A stretch of 64,000 bases of DNA. It comes from an uncultured Algibacter sp. GTDB lineage: Bacteria; Bacteroidota; Bacteroidia; Flavobacteriales; Flavobacteriaceae. A program made the position numbers and the translations under genes. This document shows, piece by piece, positions 1-9,170 of the stretch. A model generated the notes under the pieces. That model searched no databases. It saw only the letters and a list, made by a program, of their open reading frames with translations, and had not been told where the DNA came from. The DNA lies in the NCBI RefSeq assembly GCF_947490405.1, contig NZ_CANLGU010000003.1, forward strand, positions 124,001-188,000, given 5' to 3'. Position 1 is the stretch's first letter, and each line of letters starts with the position of its first letter.

Positions 1-79
1 ACAAAGATAATTATAGCTAAGTTATCATTTTATATAAAAACTCCTTAATTTCACAGCCTTAAAAAACAATAACATTTGT

Positions 80-1147
80 ATGAATTCTATTCAAGCCAAT
101 GATAGTATAATTCATTTTAATGATACATGCTACCCTTCTTTAAATCAACATCTTAAAGAGAACAATTTTTCTAAAATATTCATCTTAGTCGATGAAAACA
201 CCCATCAATATTGCTTAGGCAAATTTTTAAAAAAATTAGAAACTACAGTAGCAATAGAAATTATTGAAATAGAATCTGGAGAAATAAATAAAACTATTGA
301 TACTTGCACAGGAGTTTGGAATACGCTTTCTGAACTTGATGCTGACAGGAAAAGTTTGATGATTAATATAGGTGGTGGTGTTATTACAGACTTAGGAGGT
401 TTTGTTGCCTGTACTTTTAAAAGAGGAATTGATTACATAAATGTGCCTACTACCCTTTTATCTATGGTAGATGCTTCTGTGGGAGGCAAAACTGGTGTTG
501 ATTTAGGGCATTTAAAAAACCAAATTGGTGTTATTAGTAATCCTAATTTAGTGCTTATTGATACAGAATTTTTATATACTCTACCTACTGATCAAATGCG
601 TTCTGGTTTAGCAGAAATGCTAAAACATGGATTAATAACTGGTGAGAGCTATTGGAGTAAATTTCAAGACCTTTCAAAGCTTAAATTAGATGATTTAGAT
701 GAATTAATTCATGAATCTGTAGTCATTAAAAAAAATGTTGTTGAACAAGATCCTTTTGAAAATGGATTGAGAAAAACCTTAAATTACGGACATACATTAG
801 GACATGCCATAGAATCATACTTTTTAAGTCATCCAAATAAAAAGACATTGCTTCATGGTGAAGCTATTGTAATAGGTATGATCTTAGCGAGTTATATTTC
901 ATCAGAATTATTGGGTTTCCCTAGAGAAACAACCAACGGTATAAAAGATTTGTTTATTGGCTACTACGAAAAGGTTAAGTTTGATGAAGCTGATTATCCT
1001 GCAATAATTGAATTGCTTAAATATGACAAAAAGAATAATCATGGTAATATTAATTTTGTACTTCTTGAGCAAGTAGGGAAATGCAAAATTGATTGTTTAG
1101 TTGATAATCGTGTGATTTTTGATGCTTTTGAATTTTATTCTAAATAA
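80..1147 (+). CDS. aroB: 3-dehydroquinate synthase
   Basis: Converts DAHP to 3-dehydroquinate, the second step of the shikimate pathway, in the cytoplasm with NAD+ and a divalent metal. The 355-residue protein has the family's normal length. Visible motifs are the NAD-binding GGG at residues 98-100 followed by TDLGGF, the PTTLLSMVDASVGGKTG block at 123-139, and the metal-site segments GLAEMLKHG and LNYGHTLGHAIE. It stands alone, converging on the symporter gene with a shared hairpin terminator between them. I saw no clear TAnnTTTG promoter in the 79 bases before it, so the promoter may lie outside the window. The identification is firm. Confidence 0.97.
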   Translation: MNSIQANDSIIHFNDTCYPSLNQHLKENNFSKIFILVDENTHQYCLGKFLKKLETTVAIEIIEIESGEINKTIDTCTGVWNTLSELDADRKSLMINIGGGVITDLGGFVACTFKRGIDYINVPTTLLSMVDASVGGKTGVDLGHLKNQIGVISNPNLVLIDTEFLYTLPTDQMRSGLAEMLKHGLITGESYWSKFQDLSKLKLDDLDELIHESVVIKKNVVEQDPFENGLRKTLNYGHTLGHAIESYFLSHPNKKTLLHGEAIVIGMILASYISSELLGFPRETTNGIKDLFIGYYEKVKFDEADYPAIIELLKYDKKNNHGNINFVLLEQVGKCKIDCLVDNRVIFDAFEFYSK

Positions 1148-1239
1148 TGTTTAATTTTAGTAAATGGCTATACTTAAAAAAGGTTGGTAATACCATTCTT
1201 CAAATTACCTAGATTTTCCTTTTGCGTTATTTTAAACTT

Positions 1240-1268
1240 AAAAGACACCACTAGGTGATGCCTTTTTA
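1240..1268. terminator. Bidirectional intrinsic terminator between aroB and sglT
   Basis: An imperfect hairpin with A-rich and T-rich flanks (AAAAG ... CTTTTT, two internal mismatches) lies between two convergent genes. It would give a U-run on the + strand and a shorter one on the minus strand. Confidence 0.6.
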
Positions 1269-1287
1269 TAAAATTAATAAATTAAAT

Positions 1288-2916
1288 CTACCAGAATAAG
1301 GCATATAAAACTGTTAGTAGAATACAAATTGTTATTGATCCAATATTAAATAATGGAGTAGTTTTAAATAAGTTCTTACTAACCTCAATACCTTTAGGGT
1401 CATCAGCTCCCTTGTTTTGAATATTACTCATAATAATAATGATTACCATAGTAAGTAAAGCTGTAATTCCCATTTGATGCATCCAAGGCTCAAAAGCAGG
1501 AATAGGTAGAAATTTAAGTGCCACTGCAATTGGTATAGATAAAATTGCTCCCCATATAGCCGCATTATTTGTTGTTTTTTTCCAAAACAAACCTAAAATG
1601 AATACAGCTAATATACCTGGACTTACTATACCTGTGTATTCTTGTATGAATTGAAAGGCTTGGTCTATACCCCCTAAAAGTGGTGCTACAACAACAGCAA
1701 TTATTAATGATACAGCTGCTGAAATACGACCAACATTAACTGTAGTTTTATCATTAGCATTTTTATTAAAATACTGCTTATAAATATCCATTGTAAATAT
1801 TGTTGATGTAGAATTCAACATTGACGCTAAGGAAGATACTACAGCAGCTGCTAATGCTGCAAAAGCTACTCCTTTAAGCCCTGTAGGTAAAAACTGTAAT
1901 AACCAGGGGTATGCTTTGTCAGCTTGTTCCGTAGAAGGCGTATTCAACATTCCTATTTCTCCTAAATTTGCCATGATTGATGGGTCGTTAACCATAACAT
2001 AAGCAGCAATACCAGGTATTACTACAATTAAAGGAATAATTAACTTTAAGAAAGCGGCTAATAAAATACCTTTTTGAGACTCTTTCAATGATTTAGCTGC
2101 TAAAGTTCTTTGGATGATATATTGATTGAATCCCCAATAGTAAAGGTTTGCTACCCATAACCCTCCAACAAGTACCCAAATACCTGGAAGATTAATATAA
2201 TTTTCATTACTTTCCTCAAGAATCATATGAAGCTTTTCTGGTGCTGCTTCCCATACTTTGGAGAAACCGGCTAAAACACCTTCTCCTCCTGAAACCGTAT
2301 TCAAAGCTAAATACGTAGTAACTAAACCTCCTAAAACTAAAAACACAACTTGAATAACATCAGTCCATGCAACTGCTGATAATCCACCATATAATGAATA
2401 TGCGGCAGCAAATAAGGCTAACCCTATTATTGCATATATCATATCAATACCCATAATTGTTTCTATAGCTAACCCTCCTAAATAAAGTACTGAAGCTAGA
2501 TTAACAAAAATGTAAAGCCCTAGCCAAAATACTGCTAATATGGTTTTTAAATTAGTTGAAAAACGTTTTTCAACAAACTCAGGGATAGTGTATAGGCCTT
2601 TTTCAATAAAAATTGGTAAAAAATATTTACCCACTATTATTAATGTTAATGCGGCCATCCATTCGTATGATGCTATAGCTATGCCTAATGCAAATCCAGA
2701 ACCAGACATACCTATAAACTGTTCTGCCGATATATTTGCTGCTATTAACGATGTTCCTATAGCCCACCATGGTAATGATTTACTTGCCAAAAAATAGTCT
2801 TCAGCGTTTTTTTGATGTCCTTTTTTATCTCTAGATACCCATAATCCTACACCTAGTATCAAAATGGCGTAGGCTATGAATACTACATAGTCCCACATAT
2901 GAAAGCCTTCGGTCAT
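1288..2916 (-). CDS. sglT: Sodium/galactose symporter (SSS family, vSGLT-like)
   Basis: An inner-membrane sodium:solute symporter of 542 residues with about 14 hydrophobic helices. Long stretches match the Vibrio vSGLT galactose transporter as I remember it, for example SLIAANISAEQFIGMSGSG near residues 57-75, the NLYYWGFNQYIIQRTLAAKS block and VSSLASMLNS, which carries serines of the Na+ site. This, with the divergent galM-galK pair, points to galactose as the substrate. The first Met is used; Met7 (MWDYVVF) is a possible alternative. A TATATTTG promoter element lies about 40 bases upstream. The family is certain and the galactose specificity very likely. Confidence 0.93.
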   Translation of the reverse strand: MTEGFHMWDYVVFIAYAILILGVGLWVSRDKKGHQKNAEDYFLASKSLPWWAIGTSLIAANISAEQFIGMSGSGFALGIAIASYEWMAALTLIIVGKYFLPIFIEKGLYTIPEFVEKRFSTNLKTILAVFWLGLYIFVNLASVLYLGGLAIETIMGIDMIYAIIGLALFAAAYSLYGGLSAVAWTDVIQVVFLVLGGLVTTYLALNTVSGGEGVLAGFSKVWEAAPEKLHMILEESNENYINLPGIWVLVGGLWVANLYYWGFNQYIIQRTLAAKSLKESQKGILLAAFLKLIIPLIVVIPGIAAYVMVNDPSIMANLGEIGMLNTPSTEQADKAYPWLLQFLPTGLKGVAFAALAAAVVSSLASMLNSTSTIFTMDIYKQYFNKNANDKTTVNVGRISAAVSLIIAVVVAPLLGGIDQAFQFIQEYTGIVSPGILAVFILGLFWKKTTNNAAIWGAILSIPIAVALKFLPIPAFEPWMHQMGITALLTMVIIIIMSNIQNKGADDPKGIEVSKNLFKTTPLFNIGSITICILLTVLYALFW

Positions 2917-2952
2917 AATTGTAATATTTTTATTTGGTTAAAAATTCAGAAC

Positions 2953-2960
2953 CAAATATA
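2953..2960 (-). promoter_or_regulatory. -7 promoter element (TATATTTG) for sglT
   Basis: On the minus strand this reads TATATTTG, an exact match to the Bacteroidota -7 consensus TAnnTTTG, 37 bases before the symporter start. The rest of the 292-base divergent region to galM is AT-rich; I saw no convincing operator in it. Confidence 0.55.
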
Positions 2961-3208
2961 TAATTTAAAATTTTAAAGGAAATAGATATTATTGTTGCTA
3001 AACACCTTGTTTAGCAAAACATAAACTAGTATGAGTTGCTAGGTTTTTTTTAAAATCCCCATATATTTACAACATACTATGATATAAATTATATATAATT
3101 AAGATTAAGCATTGAGAAAAAGTAGAGTTACTCATAATTCTATAAGATAAAATTTACTTTAAATAAATACATATAAAAATTTGAAATAGAGCAATTTAAA
3201 ATAAACAC

Positions 3209-4099
3209 ATGTTCAAAATTAATCACAATAAAGACTTAAATGTTTTAGAAATAAAAGATTCCAAAAAACAACTATTTGGTAAAATACATTTAAATGATGG
3301 CGCTAGTTTACAAGAATTAACTTTAGGTGGTCATGAAATAATAAAAGATTTGTCACCTTTAAGCTATGAGACTACCTACGCCTCTTCTATCCTATTTCCA
3401 TTTGCAAATAGAGTTAAAGATGGCTATTATACTTTTAATGAAAAGAAATATCAGCTAGAAACTAATCATGAAGAGGAACAAAACGCTTTACATGGCTTTG
3501 TATTCAACAAGACATTTAAAAAAATCAAACAAGATGTTTCTGAAACTTTCGCTGAAGTTGTTTTAGAGTACATTGAAGAAAATAAATCTATAGGGTTTCC
3601 ATTTACTTATAGTATTCAAATCACTTATAAATTTTATAAAGATAATTTGAGCTTAAGTTTATTCGTTAAAAATACGGATACTAACACTTTCCCATTTACT
3701 ATTGGTTGGCATCCTTATTTTTTAAGCAAAAATTTACACGAGAGTTCGCTACGCTTTGATAGTGACCAAAAACTTAAAATTGGGAAAAGAAATATTACAA
3801 CAGGAATAAAAAAATTTGATTCAAGTGATCCATTTAAAATTAATAATCAACAACTTGATGATTGTTGGGTACTAAATTCAGAAATTATTCACTTCTATAC
3901 ACCCAACTACAAAATAGCCATAAACTCTTCAGAAAAGAATAACTTTTTGCAATTATACACCCCTCCAAAACCAAACAATATTGCTATTGAGCCTACAACA
4001 GGTGTTTCTGATAGTTTTAATAATAAAATTGGTTTGCAGACTCTAAATCCAAATCAATCTTATAAAATAACATGGGGTTTAAAAATATCAGAAAACTAA
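3209..4099 (+). CDS. galM: Aldose 1-epimerase (mutarotase) family protein
   Basis: Interconverts the anomers of galactose so that galactokinase receives alpha-D-galactose. The 296-residue protein shows the mutarotase histidines in ALHGF (around residue 94) and GWHPYF (around 170), and the catalytic-base region IEPTTGVSDSFNN near the end. It has no signal peptide, so it acts in the cytoplasm. It lies 7 bases before galK and is surely co-transcribed with it. The protein is shorter than typical GalM (about 340-380) and belongs to the shorter YihR/YeaD-like branch, so the substrate is inferred from context. Confidence 0.88.
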   Translation: MFKINHNKDLNVLEIKDSKKQLFGKIHLNDGASLQELTLGGHEIIKDLSPLSYETTYASSILFPFANRVKDGYYTFNEKKYQLETNHEEEQNALHGFVFNKTFKKIKQDVSETFAEVVLEYIEENKSIGFPFTYSIQITYKFYKDNLSLSLFVKNTDTNTFPFTIGWHPYFLSKNLHESSLRFDSDQKLKIGKRNITTGIKKFDSSDPFKINNQQLDDCWVLNSEIIHFYTPNYKIAINSSEKNNFLQLYTPPKPNNIAIEPTTGVSDSFNNKIGLQTLNPNQSYKITWGLKISEN

Positions 4100-4106
4100 A
4101 TTAATT

Positions 4107-5255
4107 ATGAGTGCTTCATTAATAAAAGATGTAAAGAAAACATTCATTGAAAAATTTAAGTCTAAACCATTATTGATTTTCTCTCCAGGAAGAATAAATA
4201 TTATTGGAGAGCATACAGACTATAATGATGGATTTGTTTTTCCTGCAGCAATTGATAAAGGAATTGCTGCTGCTATTCAAAAGAGTGCTTCAAGTAGTTG
4301 TACTGCTGTTGCTCTAGATTTAGATAGCACAATTAAATTTGAATTGGATAAAATAAAACCCTCGAAGGAAGGTAGTTGGGAAAACTATGTTCTAGGTGTT
4401 GTTGCAGAAATACAAAACAAAAATAAGGTAGTAGGCAATTTTAATATTGTTTTTAAAGGGAATATTCCAGGAGGTGCAGGCATGTCTTCATCGGCAGCTT
4501 TAGAAAATAGTGTTGTTTTTGGTTTAAATGAATTATTCGAATTAAAGTTAACTAAAGAAGAAATGATACTGATTTCTCAAAAGGCAGAACATAATTATGT
4601 AGGTGTTAACTGTGGTATTATGGATCAATACGCTAGTATGTTTGGCAAAAAGGAGCATGCCTTACATCTAGATTGTAGAAACAATGAAGCTAAACCATAT
4701 AAAATTGATTTTAAAGACCATCAATTAATACTTATAAATACCAATGTAAAGCACAGTTTGTCTGATAGCGCTTATAATGATAGACGCGCTGCATGCGAAA
4801 GTATTTCAAAACTATTAAACATCAAAGCTTTAAGAGATGCCACAGAGGCCGATTTAAAAAAAGTAATCGATAAAGTACCCCCGTCAAATTATCAGAAAGC
4901 ATTATTCGTAATTCAAGAGAACTCAAGAACATTAAAAGCTGCAAAAGCTATTGAGGATAATGATCTGAAGAAATTAGGAGCACTAATATATCAGTCTCAC
5001 CAAGGGCTCTCAAATCAATACAAAGTTAGTTGCGATGAGTTAGATTTCCTTGTAAACCAAACAAAGAAAAACAAACATGTATTGGGCGCTAGAATGATGG
5101 GTGGCGGTTTTGGTGGATGCACCATTAATCTTATTGCCAAAAGCGAAGCTAAAGCTTTCATCGAAACGGTTTCTAAGGTATACAAAAATAAATTTAACAA
5201 AGCATGCTCTACTTACCTCATAAAATTAGAAAAAGGAACACACATAGTAAAATAA
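4107..5255 (+). CDS. galK: Galactokinase
   Basis: Phosphorylates galactose to galactose-1-phosphate with ATP, the first committed step of the Leloir pathway. The 382-residue GHMP kinase has the galactokinase signature PGRINIIGEHTDYNDG near residues 27-42, the ATP-binding GGAGMSSSAALE near 126-137, and the third GHMP motif MMGGGFGGCTI near 332. It is the second gene of the galM-galK operon, opposite the galactose symporter. No galT or galE is present in the window. Confidence 0.97.
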   Translation: MSASLIKDVKKTFIEKFKSKPLLIFSPGRINIIGEHTDYNDGFVFPAAIDKGIAAAIQKSASSSCTAVALDLDSTIKFELDKIKPSKEGSWENYVLGVVAEIQNKNKVVGNFNIVFKGNIPGGAGMSSSAALENSVVFGLNELFELKLTKEEMILISQKAEHNYVGVNCGIMDQYASMFGKKEHALHLDCRNNEAKPYKIDFKDHQLILINTNVKHSLSDSAYNDRRAACESISKLLNIKALRDATEADLKKVIDKVPPSNYQKALFVIQENSRTLKAAKAIEDNDLKKLGALIYQSHQGLSNQYKVSCDELDFLVNQTKKNKHVLGARMMGGGFGGCTINLIAKSEAKAFIETVSKVYKNKFNKACSTYLIKLEKGTHIVK

Positions 5256-5423
5256 CCTAACTATGTAATTCAAATCTATTTGGTTACTAAATATTAGAGT
5301 AATTAACCATAAATATTCTAAAAAAACCTCATATAATACATAGGCTTTTTAAATTTTAATTCTATTATAATAAAATGTAACTTCAAAAGTTATATTTTTA
5401 GCCAATTAAACCAAAGCTTTCAA

Positions 5424-6986
5424 ATGAAACGTTATTTATACTTTACAATCACTTTAGGTTTTTTAATACTATGGAGTTCTTGCAGAAAAGATTTTGAGTT
5501 TTCTCCAAGCACAGGCAGCCTTCAATTCTCAAGAGACACTGTTTATTTGGATACTGTATTTACAAACATTGGCTCAAGTACTTATAATTTAAAAGTTTAT
5601 AATAAAAGTGATGATGATATTGTAATCCCATCTCTTGGTTTAGCAGGTGGTGAGGCTTCAAATTATAGATTAAGTGTAGATGGTATTTCAGGGAAGCGTT
5701 TTGAAGATATAGAGCTATTAGCTGAGGATAGTTTGTTCATTTTTATTGAATCAACTATAGATATAAACAATTTTACAAACCTTGATGGCACATATTTATA
5801 CACAGATCAAATTGAGTTTGATTCAGGTTCTAATCTTCAAAAAGTAGAATTAGTAACCCTTGTACAAGATGCTGTTTTTATTTTCCCTGATAGAGATGAT
5901 GATAATATTATTGATAGATTAACTCTCGATATTGGTAGTGATTTTGGTGAAGTACAATTTCTTGGTCGTGAATTAGAACCCTCAGAACTTACCTTTACCA
6001 ATGAAAAACCATACGTTATTTATGGGTTTGCCACAGTACCTAGTGGTGAAACTTTAACTATTGAAGCTGGTACTCGTCTACATTTTCATGAGAACTCTGG
6101 CATCATTGTTTCTAATAACGCCTCAATTAATGTAAATGGTGCCTACAGTAACGATAGAGATTTAATGGAAAACGAAGTGATTTTTGAAGGGGATCGATTA
6201 GAACCAAATTTCTCTGAAGTTCCTGGGCAATGGGGTACTATTTTACTAGTTGAAGGTAGTATAAATAATACTATAAATTACACGACTATAAAGAATTCTC
6301 TAATTGGAATTTGGTCTATTGGCAATCCAAATGAAACTAACGATAAACTTACTATAACAAACACTCAAATTTATAACTCTAGTAGCTTTGGTATTCTTGG
6401 AAGAAACACCTCTATTTCTGGAGAAAATGTGGTTATCAATAATTCTGGTCTTTCTTCATTTGCCGGAACATTAGGAGGTAAATATAATTTTACACATTCT
6501 ACAATAGCTAATTACTGGGATAATGGCTTTAGACAATTCCCTTCTGTGTTACTAAATAATTTTATTGTAGACGAAAATAACGTTGCTACCTTAGCTGATT
6601 TAACAGAAGCTAATTTTAACAATTGTATTATCTACGGAAATGATAATCCTGAAATTCTTTTAGATGAAGTTGAAGATGCATCTGTTGTATTTAATTTCAA
6701 GTTCACCAATTGCTTGATTCGTTTTGATGATAATAGTAATAATTTTACTGGAGCTAACTACGATTTTAATGATACATCGAAATATGAAGGCAATATTTTT
6801 AATCAAGACCCAAATTTTAAAGATGTTGATTTAAATGAACTAATTATTGGTGATGAATCTGCTGCTAACGGACAAGGTCTAGCATCTTTTGCATCTCAAG
6901 TCCCTTTTGATATTTTGAATGTTAATAGAACCAGTTCTCCAGACTTAGGCGCATATCAACATGTTACTTTTGAAGAAGAGGATTAA
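5424..6986 (+). CDS. Exported lipoprotein with beta-helix-like region, function unknown
   Basis: A 520-residue protein that begins with a signal peptide ending in a lipobox (LILWSSC, Cys20), so it is a lipoprotein of the cell envelope. Residues 30-130 look like an Ig-like or ASPM-type beta domain (FTNIGSSTYNLKVYNKS). The middle, about residues 200-420, has the repeating short strands and Asn ladders of a right-handed parallel beta-helix (for example SGIIVSNNASINVNGAY). The C-terminal part reads NVNRTSSPDLGAYQH, an ending common in such proteins. No catalytic residues can be assigned. It is transcribed with or just before the NTF2-like gene, 71 bases away. Confidence 0.8.
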   Translation: MKRYLYFTITLGFLILWSSCRKDFEFSPSTGSLQFSRDTVYLDTVFTNIGSSTYNLKVYNKSDDDIVIPSLGLAGGEASNYRLSVDGISGKRFEDIELLAEDSLFIFIESTIDINNFTNLDGTYLYTDQIEFDSGSNLQKVELVTLVQDAVFIFPDRDDDNIIDRLTLDIGSDFGEVQFLGRELEPSELTFTNEKPYVIYGFATVPSGETLTIEAGTRLHFHENSGIIVSNNASINVNGAYSNDRDLMENEVIFEGDRLEPNFSEVPGQWGTILLVEGSINNTINYTTIKNSLIGIWSIGNPNETNDKLTITNTQIYNSSSFGILGRNTSISGENVVINNSGLSSFAGTLGGKYNFTHSTIANYWDNGFRQFPSVLLNNFIVDENNVATLADLTEANFNNCIIYGNDNPEILLDEVEDASVVFNFKFTNCLIRFDDNSNNFTGANYDFNDTSKYEGNIFNQDPNFKDVDLNELIIGDESAANGQGLASFASQVPFDILNVNRTSSPDLGAYQHVTFEEED

Positions 6987-7057
6987 CAATCTATTAACAA
7001 GTAATCCACTCAAATACAGCTATTTTAGTTTTTACTAATAATCAAAAAACGTAAAAC

Positions 7058-7510
7058 ATGAAAAAGCTACCCATCCTAGTCATTCTCTTTTTAAGTATAT
7101 CTTTTACTTATGCTCAAACTGAAGCAGATAAAAAAGGGGTTGAAAAAGCCTGTATGAACTATATTGAAGGTTTCTATGAAGGTGACGAAAATAAACTTAA
7201 AAAAAGCCTACAACCTACCCTCAATAAATTTGGATTTTGGAAAGATAAAGATTCGGGAGAATATAAGCAGCGAGATCACTTGTCTTATACTAAAGCCTTA
7301 GCTTATGCTCGAGGTGTTTTAGAAAAAAAGCGATTTGCAAACCCTGATGCTCCAAAAAAAGTTGAAGTTTTTGATATTGGAAATGTAATTGCCTCTGCTA
7401 AAGTCACTGCTAGATGGGGTATAGATTATATACTACTCTCTAAACGTGGAGACAAGTGGATGATTGAACAGGTTATTTGGGAAGGCCCCTTGGAGAAGCC
7501 TGCTCATTAA
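7058..7510 (+). CDS. Secreted NTF2-like (putative lumazine-binding family) protein
   Basis: A 150-residue protein with a clear signal peptide (MKKLPILVILFLSISFTYAQ). The mature part looks like the SnoaL/NTF2 fold, with an N-terminal helix containing ACMNYIEGFYEGD and a C-terminal hydrophobic sheet ending DKWMIEQVIWE. This resembles the Bacteroidota putative lumazine-binding family (PF12893 type). It is periplasmic or secreted and its function is unknown. A dispersed repeat starts 27 bases after the stop codon. Confidence 0.75.
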   Translation: MKKLPILVILFLSISFTYAQTEADKKGVEKACMNYIEGFYEGDENKLKKSLQPTLNKFGFWKDKDSGEYKQRDHLSYTKALAYARGVLEKKRFANPDAPKKVEVFDIGNVIASAKVTARWGIDYILLSKRGDKWMIEQVIWEGPLEKPAH

Positions 7511-7536
7511 ACTAAACTTAATGTCACAACTTACTT

Positions 7537-7630
7537 GCGTTAGGGATTGTAGTGGATAGCCCACAGCTTTTGCGCCCTAGCGCAGAAGCGAGGACTTGTA
7601 ACAGAAAGCCCGACCCCTTGTGGGTAACGC
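7537..7630. repeat. Dispersed repeat A, copy 1 (GCGTTA...TAACGC ends)
   Basis: A 94-bp element bounded by the inverted hexamers GCGTTA and TAACGC. It is more GC-rich than its surroundings and closely matches the reverse complement of 10509-10602 over its full length. Other copies lie at 16700-16787 and 25367-25469. It may be a REP-like or MITE-like element; no transposase is nearby. Confidence 0.85.
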
Positions 7631-7637
7631 GCAAAAA

Positions 7638-7666
7638 AAAACCCTGAGGCAAAACCTCAGAGTTTT
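7638..7666 (-). terminator. Intrinsic terminator of glyA
   Basis: The stem CTGAGG/CCTCAG with a CAAAA loop is flanked by an A-run that becomes a U-run on the minus strand, 32 bases after the glyA stop. Confidence 0.8.
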
Positions 7667-7697
7667 CTATGTAATTAACACTAGATTTGATTTAGGG

Positions 7698-8969
7698 CTA
7701 TACGAACAAAGGTTTGTCCTTCATCATGGTATTTACTTTTGTTTTAACTGCTTCAAGAGTCGCATTGTCTTCAAAGTTAGTAATAACTTCATCAATTAAC
7801 TCCACTATAGCTAGCATATCATTTTCTTTTAAACCACGAGTGGTAACTGCAGCTGTTCCCAAACGGATACCAGAAGTTACAAATGGTGACTTATCATCAA
7901 ACGGTACCATATTTTTATTAGCAGTAATATCAGCTTTTACTAAAGCTTGTTCTGCATCTTTACCAGAAACGTTTTTATTACGTAAATCAATTAACATCAT
8001 ATGATTATCTGTACCACCAGAAATAATGTTATACCCCTTAGCTACTAATGCATCAGCCATTGCTGCTGCATTTTTCTTAACTTGCAATTGGTAATGTAAA
8101 AAATTATCAGTTAAAGCTTCTCCAAAAGCAATTGCTTTTGCAGCAATAATATGCTCTAAAGGTCCTCCTTGATTTCCTGGAAATACTGCAGAATCTAAAA
8201 GTGAAGACATTTTACGTAAGTTTCCATTTTTAAGTTTTATACCAAATGGGTTTTCAAAATCTTTTCCCATCATAATCATACCACCTCTTGGACCTCTTAA
8301 GGTTTTATGCGTTGTGGTAGTAATGATATGACAGTGTGGAAGCGGATCGTTTAAAATACCTTTAGCAATTAATCCTGCTGGATGCGAAATATCAGCTAAT
8401 AATATAGCACCAACACTATCTGCAATAGTTCTAAAACGTTTAAAATCGATATCTCTTGAGTATGCTGAAGCACCAGCAATAATTAATTTTGGTTGCTCTT
8501 TAGTAGCTATCTCTTGAATTTTATCATAGTTTAAAACTCCTGTTTCTTGCTCTACCCCATAAAATACAGGATTGTACAACTTACCAGAAAAATTTACTGG
8601 AGATCCGTGAGTTAAATGTCCACCATGTGACAAATCAAAACCCAATATAGTATCTCCTGGCTTTAAACAGGCATGATACACGGCTGTATTAGCTTGACTA
8701 CCAGAGTGCGGTTGTACGTTTACATAAGCTGCGCCAAACAAGGTTTTAGCTCTATCAATAGCAATTTGCTCTACTTCATCAACAACTTCGCAACCGCCAT
8801 AATAACGTTTTCCAGGGTAGCCTTCGGCATATTTATTAGTTAACACAGAGCCTGCAGCTTCCATAACTTGTGAGCTAACAAAATTCTCTGATGCAATAAG
8901 CTCTATACCATGTAGTTGGCGTTCTTTTTCTGCTTGAATAAGTTCAAAAATTTGTTCGTCGCGTTGCAT
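7698..8969 (-). CDS. glyA: Serine hydroxymethyltransferase
   Basis: A PLP enzyme that converts serine and tetrahydrofolate to glycine and methylene-tetrahydrofolate in the cytoplasm. The 423-residue protein has normal length. It shows the N-terminal IELIASENF block, the PHSGSQAN phosphate-binding region near residue 87, [11 protein letters not shown] with the PLP-ring Asp near 193, and the Schiff-base lysine K222 in [14 protein letters not shown]. It is transcribed alone, with its own TAnnTTTG promoter upstream and a strong terminator downstream. Confidence 0.98.
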   Translation of the reverse strand: MQRDEQIFELIQAEKERQLHGIELIASENFVSSQVMEAAGSVLTNKYAEGYPGKRYYGGCEVVDEVEQIAIDRAKTLFGAAYVNVQPHSGSQANTAVYHACLKPGDTILGFDLSHGGHLTHGSPVNFSGKLYNPVFYGVEQETGVLNYDKIQEIATKEQPKLIIAGASAYSRDIDFKRFRTIADSVGAILLADISHPAGLIAKGILNDPLPHCHIITTTTHKTLRGPRGGMIMMGKDFENPFGIKLKNGNLRKMSSLLDSAVFPGNQGGPLEHIIAAKAIAFGEALTDNFLHYQLQVKKNAAAMADALVAKGYNIISGGTDNHMMLIDLRNKNVSGKDAEQALVKADITANKNMVPFDDKSPFVTSGIRLGTAAVTTRGLKENDMLAIVELIDEVITNFEDNATLEAVKTKVNTMMKDKPLFV

Positions 8970-8997
8970 AAAAATGAAATTCTTTTTTAATGATGTG

Positions 8998-9005
8998 CAA
9001 AAATA
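8998..9005 (-). promoter_or_regulatory. -7 promoter element (TATTTTTG) for glyA
   Basis: The minus-strand sequence TATTTTTG matches TAnnTTTG and lies 29 bases before the glyA start. Confidence 0.5.
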
Positions 9006-9103
9006 GGAAATAGATTAGTTATTAGCTTTAAAAAAAGGAGATTTCAGCTTAAGTTTTCAACGGTTTATTAACCATTAAAATTAATGCAGATTTTATACTA
9101 TTT

Positions 9104-9136
9104 TTTGAATTAAAATAAAAAAAATATGTAGGTTTG
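9104..9136 (+). promoter_or_regulatory. Promoter of fahA (TTTG-21-TAGGTTTG)
   Basis: A -33 element TTTG at 9104-9107 and a -7 element TAGGTTTG at 9129-9136 are separated by 21 bases, within the usual Bacteroidota spacing. The predicted start lies about 30 bases before the fahA ATG. Confidence 0.55.
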
Positions 9137-9170
9137 ATAAGAATTCAATAATCTAAAAAAAAAAGTAGTT

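Noticed and set aside
5320-5350. Possible terminator after galK
   Set aside because: An A-rich/T-rich pair with only a three-base CCT/AGG core and mismatches is too weak to call.
7537-7630. Repeat A as a tRNA or small structured RNA
   Set aside because: I could not fold a cloverleaf or find an anticodon arm, and the inner sequence of copy 4 differs strongly, which is not expected of a conserved RNA.
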